Shown here: piece by piece, positions 13,397 through 15,474 of the stretch | How the letters are laid out: each line of letters starts with the position of its first letter | Position numbering within the stretch: the first letter of the stretch is position 1 | Assembly: GCA_023230665.1 (NCBI GenBank) | Contig: JALNWY010000063.1 | Span: 1 to 15,474 of the forward strand | DNA: 15,474 bases | Direction of reading: 5' to 3' | From: Deltaproteobacteria bacterium | Lineage (GTDB): Bacteria > Desulfobacterota > Desulfomonilia > UBA1062 | Position numbers and translations under genes: made by a program | The notes under the pieces: generated by a model | Told to the model about the DNA's origin: nothing | The model's input: only the letters and a program-made list of their open reading frames with translations | Database searches by the model: none

Positions 13397-14620
13397 CTAG
13401 TAGAGAAAGATCGGGTAGGAGTCGGGATTCTTGCCGAAGCAGGTCAAATCATCGATCTTCTCGATCTTCGGACCTTTGAGCAACGCGTAGAGCGAGCGTT
13501 CGACCCCGATGCCGCCTCCCATGGTGTCGGGGAAGTAGGATTGTCCGTCTTCGCTCATCATGTGCACAGCAGTGATAAACGGCCCGTAGCCGTCTAAGGC
13601 CGAGATGTTTTCCAGGACCCCGTTGTTGAAGACCGGGGCCTCCGGGATGATCCGGTTGTCGATGAGGCGCTGGACAATGGGCTCGTAGAGCCACTCGCGG
13701 ACCGCTCCGGAGAGGATCTCCAGGGCGTCGCCATAGGTGTTTGTATCGCGCATGAGGGGCTTGGCGCAGAGATCGTAGTTGTAGATCATGTCGGAATTGT
13801 ATGCATCCAGCGGCACCTTGGACCCATCATAGAGGAGATAGGGATAGATGAGATCGTAGTTCTCCCGCATGAGCCCGGTGATCCAGAAAAACTGAGAGGA
13901 CATGTCCCTGCCCGCCTTGGCGTCGGTGTCGAGCTTGCCATACTTCTGCAGTGCGTCGGTGTGCCTGATGCGCGGGAACGGCTGCCTGGGCACCTCGATG
14001 ACCATGCCCAACTCCTTAAGCTCGGACTCGTTCTTCTCGGCCACGGCCCTGCAGGCAACAACGATCATCCGCTCGAAGAAATCGATGATCCTTTCATAGT
14101 CTTCCTTGAGGATGCTCTCCACCTTCTTCCGCGAGTTCTTGTACTCGTCGAACCCGATCCCGCGGCTGCGCCTGAGCTCCACGTCGATCTGCGAGAAATC
14201 GATGAGATATTTGCCGCGCTGTTTCTTCATCGGGCTCTCGATCTCGAGCCTGATGTTGGGCGAGTCGACGAATATGCCCTTCACCCGCTTGTTGAAGCAC
14301 GCGAGAAACTTCATATAGATCATGGAGTGGGTGACCACATAGGGCATCCCCCTGTAGTGGATGGTGGGCACATGCTCCACATCGTGCGCAAGAGGGTCTG
14401 TCACCGGGCTCATCTGGACCCGCTCGATATTGATCAGGCCTTCATCGACAAGGAAGTTGTGGATGGCGGTCACAAATGTGGTGCGGATATTCATTGCGCA
14501 GAACAGCGAATCGTTCACCCACTTCTCGACATAGTTATCGCGGATGAACTCCTCGAACGATGTGCCCGACTGGACGAGTGCTGCCTGGAAACGAAAAAGA
14601 TCCTCACCGATAAAAGCCAT
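13397..14620 (-). CDS. Class II aminoacyl-tRNA synthetase-like protein, AspRS/AsnRS core without anticodon domain (asparagine synthetase-like)
   Basis: A 407-residue protein resembling only the catalytic core of aspartyl/asparaginyl-tRNA synthetases. Motif 2 is recognisable as IRLE (123-126) followed by DFSQIDVEL (141-149). FPRIRHTDALQKYG (215-228) matches the FPRITYxEA segment, ALEILSGAVRE (299-309) the EI-x-SG-x-Q-R-E segment, and motif 3 is MGGGIGVERSLYALLKG (367-383) with Arg375. The N-terminal OB-fold anticodon-binding domain is missing; about 110 different residues precede motif 2. Archaeal proteins of this design make asparagine from aspartate, ATP and ammonia, and other AsnRS paralogues have other amide- or adenylate-forming roles. 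Asparagine synthesis is therefore the best guess but not certain. AGGAGGAG just upstream of the ATG supports the start. It is single, converging with the kinase. Confidence 0.85.
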   Translation of the reverse strand: MAFIGEDLFRFQAALVQSGTSFEEFIRDNYVEKWVNDSLFCAMNIRTTFVTAIHNFLVDEGLINIERVQMSPVTDPLAHDVEHVPTIHYRGMPYVVTHSMIYMKFLACFNKRVKGIFVDSPNIRLEIESPMKKQRGKYLIDFSQIDVELRRSRGIGFDEYKNSRKKVESILKEDYERIIDFFERMIVVACRAVAEKNESELKELGMVIEVPRQPFPRIRHTDALQKYGKLDTDAKAGRDMSSQFFWITGLMRENYDLIYPYLLYDGSKVPLDAYNSDMIYNYDLCAKPLMRDTNTYGDALEILSGAVREWLYEPIVQRLIDNRIIPEAPVFNNGVLENISALDGYGPFITAVHMMSEDGQSYFPDTMGGGIGVERSLYALLKGPKIEKIDDLTCFGKNPDSYPIFLY

Positions 14621-14966
14621 ATGCTCCTCCTGAAATCCGTTGTCGTAGGCCGGATTGTCGCGTCGCTCTATGACAGGCCCCTTTTTTGCGATATCCGGTC
14701 ATCTCATGCCGGCAACCTTTGTGCCGGGCGGCTGGGTCTATTAGATACCCCAAAAGAGCGATGGCTGCAAGGTATCACTGCGCGCAAGACCCCATCAACA
14801 GGCCGGCGCCAAAAAAATGCGGCAAGAGTCCGTTCGCAGGGCCCACTCCCCAGCCCTGCCCGACAATGCCCCGGTATGCCGCGAAATCTTGTCCATCATG
14901 TGCAAAACCCCTCCAAGGCGCCGGTCCAATCCTTGAATTTTTTCCACTGGGCTGAATTATAATCGT
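14621..14966. other. Divergent intergenic region with a short hairpin
   Basis: About 345 bases between the synthetase-like gene and the small membrane protein gene. CCGGCA (14709-14714) and TGCCGG (14722-14727) form a 6-bp hairpin with a 7-base loop, which would lie in the leader of the minus-strand gene if transcription starts upstream of it. I saw no T-box or riboswitch pattern and no convincing minus-strand promoter. A plus-strand frame through most of this gap lacks a ribosome site and reads as non-protein, so I do not call it. Confidence 0.5.
14933..14963 (+). promoter_or_regulatory. Sigma70-type promoter very close to the small membrane protein start
   Basis: A perfect TATAAT (14958-14963) is preceded by TTGAAT (14933-14938, four of six) with a long 19-base spacer. 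It ends only three bases before the annotated ATG, so the predicted start of transcription falls on or just inside the first codons. Confidence 0.45.
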
Positions 14967-15317
14967 ATGAACATCTCAGCGAAATTTTCTTCAAACCAGC
15001 GGGTGCGCCTGATGATATGGATCACGATTTTCCTCATGAAGCTCTCCATCGGGATCTTCCATATCCTTGCCGCGCAGAGATCCCGTATCGAGCCCCTTCA
15101 ATTCGGTCTGCACGCCATCGAATACCATGGAAACGACCGCGAGGCGGACAGGACCTTTGACGAATATTCCAAGTCCATCATCCGCACCATCGATGCATAC
15201 GAGAGGAACAACCAGCGGATGCATCTCCTTGCGGCATACGGCTACTTTGCGGCCGCCGTAACCTCGCTGGCCTCCGTGATCCTGGAGTTCCGCGGCCTGC
15301 TCAAGGGAAACAGGTGA
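14967..15317 (+). CDS. Small membrane protein of unknown function (116 aa)
   Basis: A 116-residue protein with two predicted membrane helices (about 14-35 and 86-107). They are joined by a soluble segment of about 50 residues rich in charged and aromatic residues (HAIEYHGNDREADRTFDEYSK), which probably forms helices. Basic residues precede helix 1 and follow helix 2. I do not recognise a family. Third-position GC is high throughout, as in real genes of this window, and the opposite frame makes no sensible protein over the same stretch. No clear Shine-Dalgarno precedes the ATG at 14967, and a TATAAT sits three bases upstream. The protein may therefore be made from a nearly leaderless mRNA or begin at GTG 15003 or ATG 15012, still keeping helix 1 largely intact. 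Confidence 0.65.
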   Translation: MNISAKFSSNQRVRLMIWITIFLMKLSIGIFHILAAQRSRIEPLQFGLHAIEYHGNDREADRTFDEYSKSIIRTIDAYERNNQRMHLLAAYGYFAAAVTSLASVILEFRGLLKGNR

Positions 15318-15474
15318 TTCCAGGACACAGAGAAACCGTGCCCTCATGGACCGGTAAGCATCCAGCAGCAAAATAGAGGTGGTGAGCCCTGCAGGCCCCG
15401 CGATGAGCGGGACCCCGGGCCGGACCGCGCCCAGATTTCTCCTGTCGGCCTCGTTCTCGGATTTTCCCGGGGTA
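15312..15474 (-). pseudogene. Fragment resembling a GspE/PilT-type secretion ATPase with a damaged Walker A motif
   Basis: The minus-strand frame from 15473 is open to the window edge with high third-position GC. It reads PGVPLIAGPAG-LTTS, then 24 residues later CVLESP. In GspE/PilT ATPases the same layout is PxGLxLVTGPTGSGKTTT followed at the same distance by TIEDP. Here the GSGK part is shortened to GL, so the nucleotide-binding lysine is gone. Beyond 15312 the frame stays open to 14991 but runs antisense to the small membrane protein gene and loses all resemblance. It is therefore either a truncated remnant, a degenerate ATPase paralogue whose end I misplace, or a chance likeness. Confidence 0.3.

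Noticed and set aside
13961..14962. Plus-strand 333-residue frame opposite the synthetase-like gene
   Set aside because: Antisense to conserved class II motifs; its tail through the intergenic gap has no ribosome site.
14991..15311. Continuation of the ATPase-like minus-strand frame
   Set aside because: The resemblance stops at about 15312, and the plus-strand membrane protein over the same bases looks far more protein-like.

Overview
The window reads as GC-rich chromosomal DNA from an anaerobic bacterium, most likely of the Desulfobacterota (old Deltaproteobacteria) or a close relative. This rests on gene content: a two-subunit class I fumarase-type protein, short-chain acyl-CoA genes, a very large hybrid sensor kinase, a PKD/RCC1 lipoprotein, and a small conserved protein I recall from that group. 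No rRNA or marker gene is present, so the assignment is inference.

Left part (1-4150): the 3' end of a fumarase/tartrate dehydratase beta-subunit gene runs into a short-chain dehydrogenase. A facing 97-residue conserved protein of unknown function follows. Then come a biosynthetic-type thiolase and a 3-hydroxybutyryl-CoA dehydrogenase, which look like one transcription unit. Thiolase and dehydrogenase together interconvert acetyl-CoA, acetoacetyl-CoA and (S)-3-hydroxybutyryl-CoA. The dehydratase fragment would serve C4-dicarboxylate metabolism. A terminator-like hairpin closes this block.

Middle (4250-8300): on the minus strand lies a decayed chemoreceptor gene with two frame breaks and no signalling tip. 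Next is a 967-residue exported protein, probably a lipoprotein, with six PKD-like domains followed by a complete seven-blade RCC1 propeller. It has a good sigma70-type promoter with a perfect 13-base palindrome at the predicted start point.

Right-centre (8495-13146): divergent from that gene is a 1516-residue hybrid histidine kinase. It has a multi-spanning membrane part, an extracytoplasmic sensor, three PAS domains, HisKA/HATPase, two receiver domains and an Hpt domain. A 29-codon ORF with its own ribosome binding site precedes it. The divergent arrangement makes a functional link between kinase and lipoprotein possible but does not prove it.

Right end (13300-15474): a minus-strand class II aminoacyl-tRNA-synthetase-like enzyme without an anticodon-binding domain (asparagine-synthetase-like), a small two-helix membrane protein of unknown function, and at the edge a minus-strand frame resembling a secretion ATPase whose Walker A motif is damaged. 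I saw no tRNA, rRNA, CRISPR array, insertion sequence or integrase.
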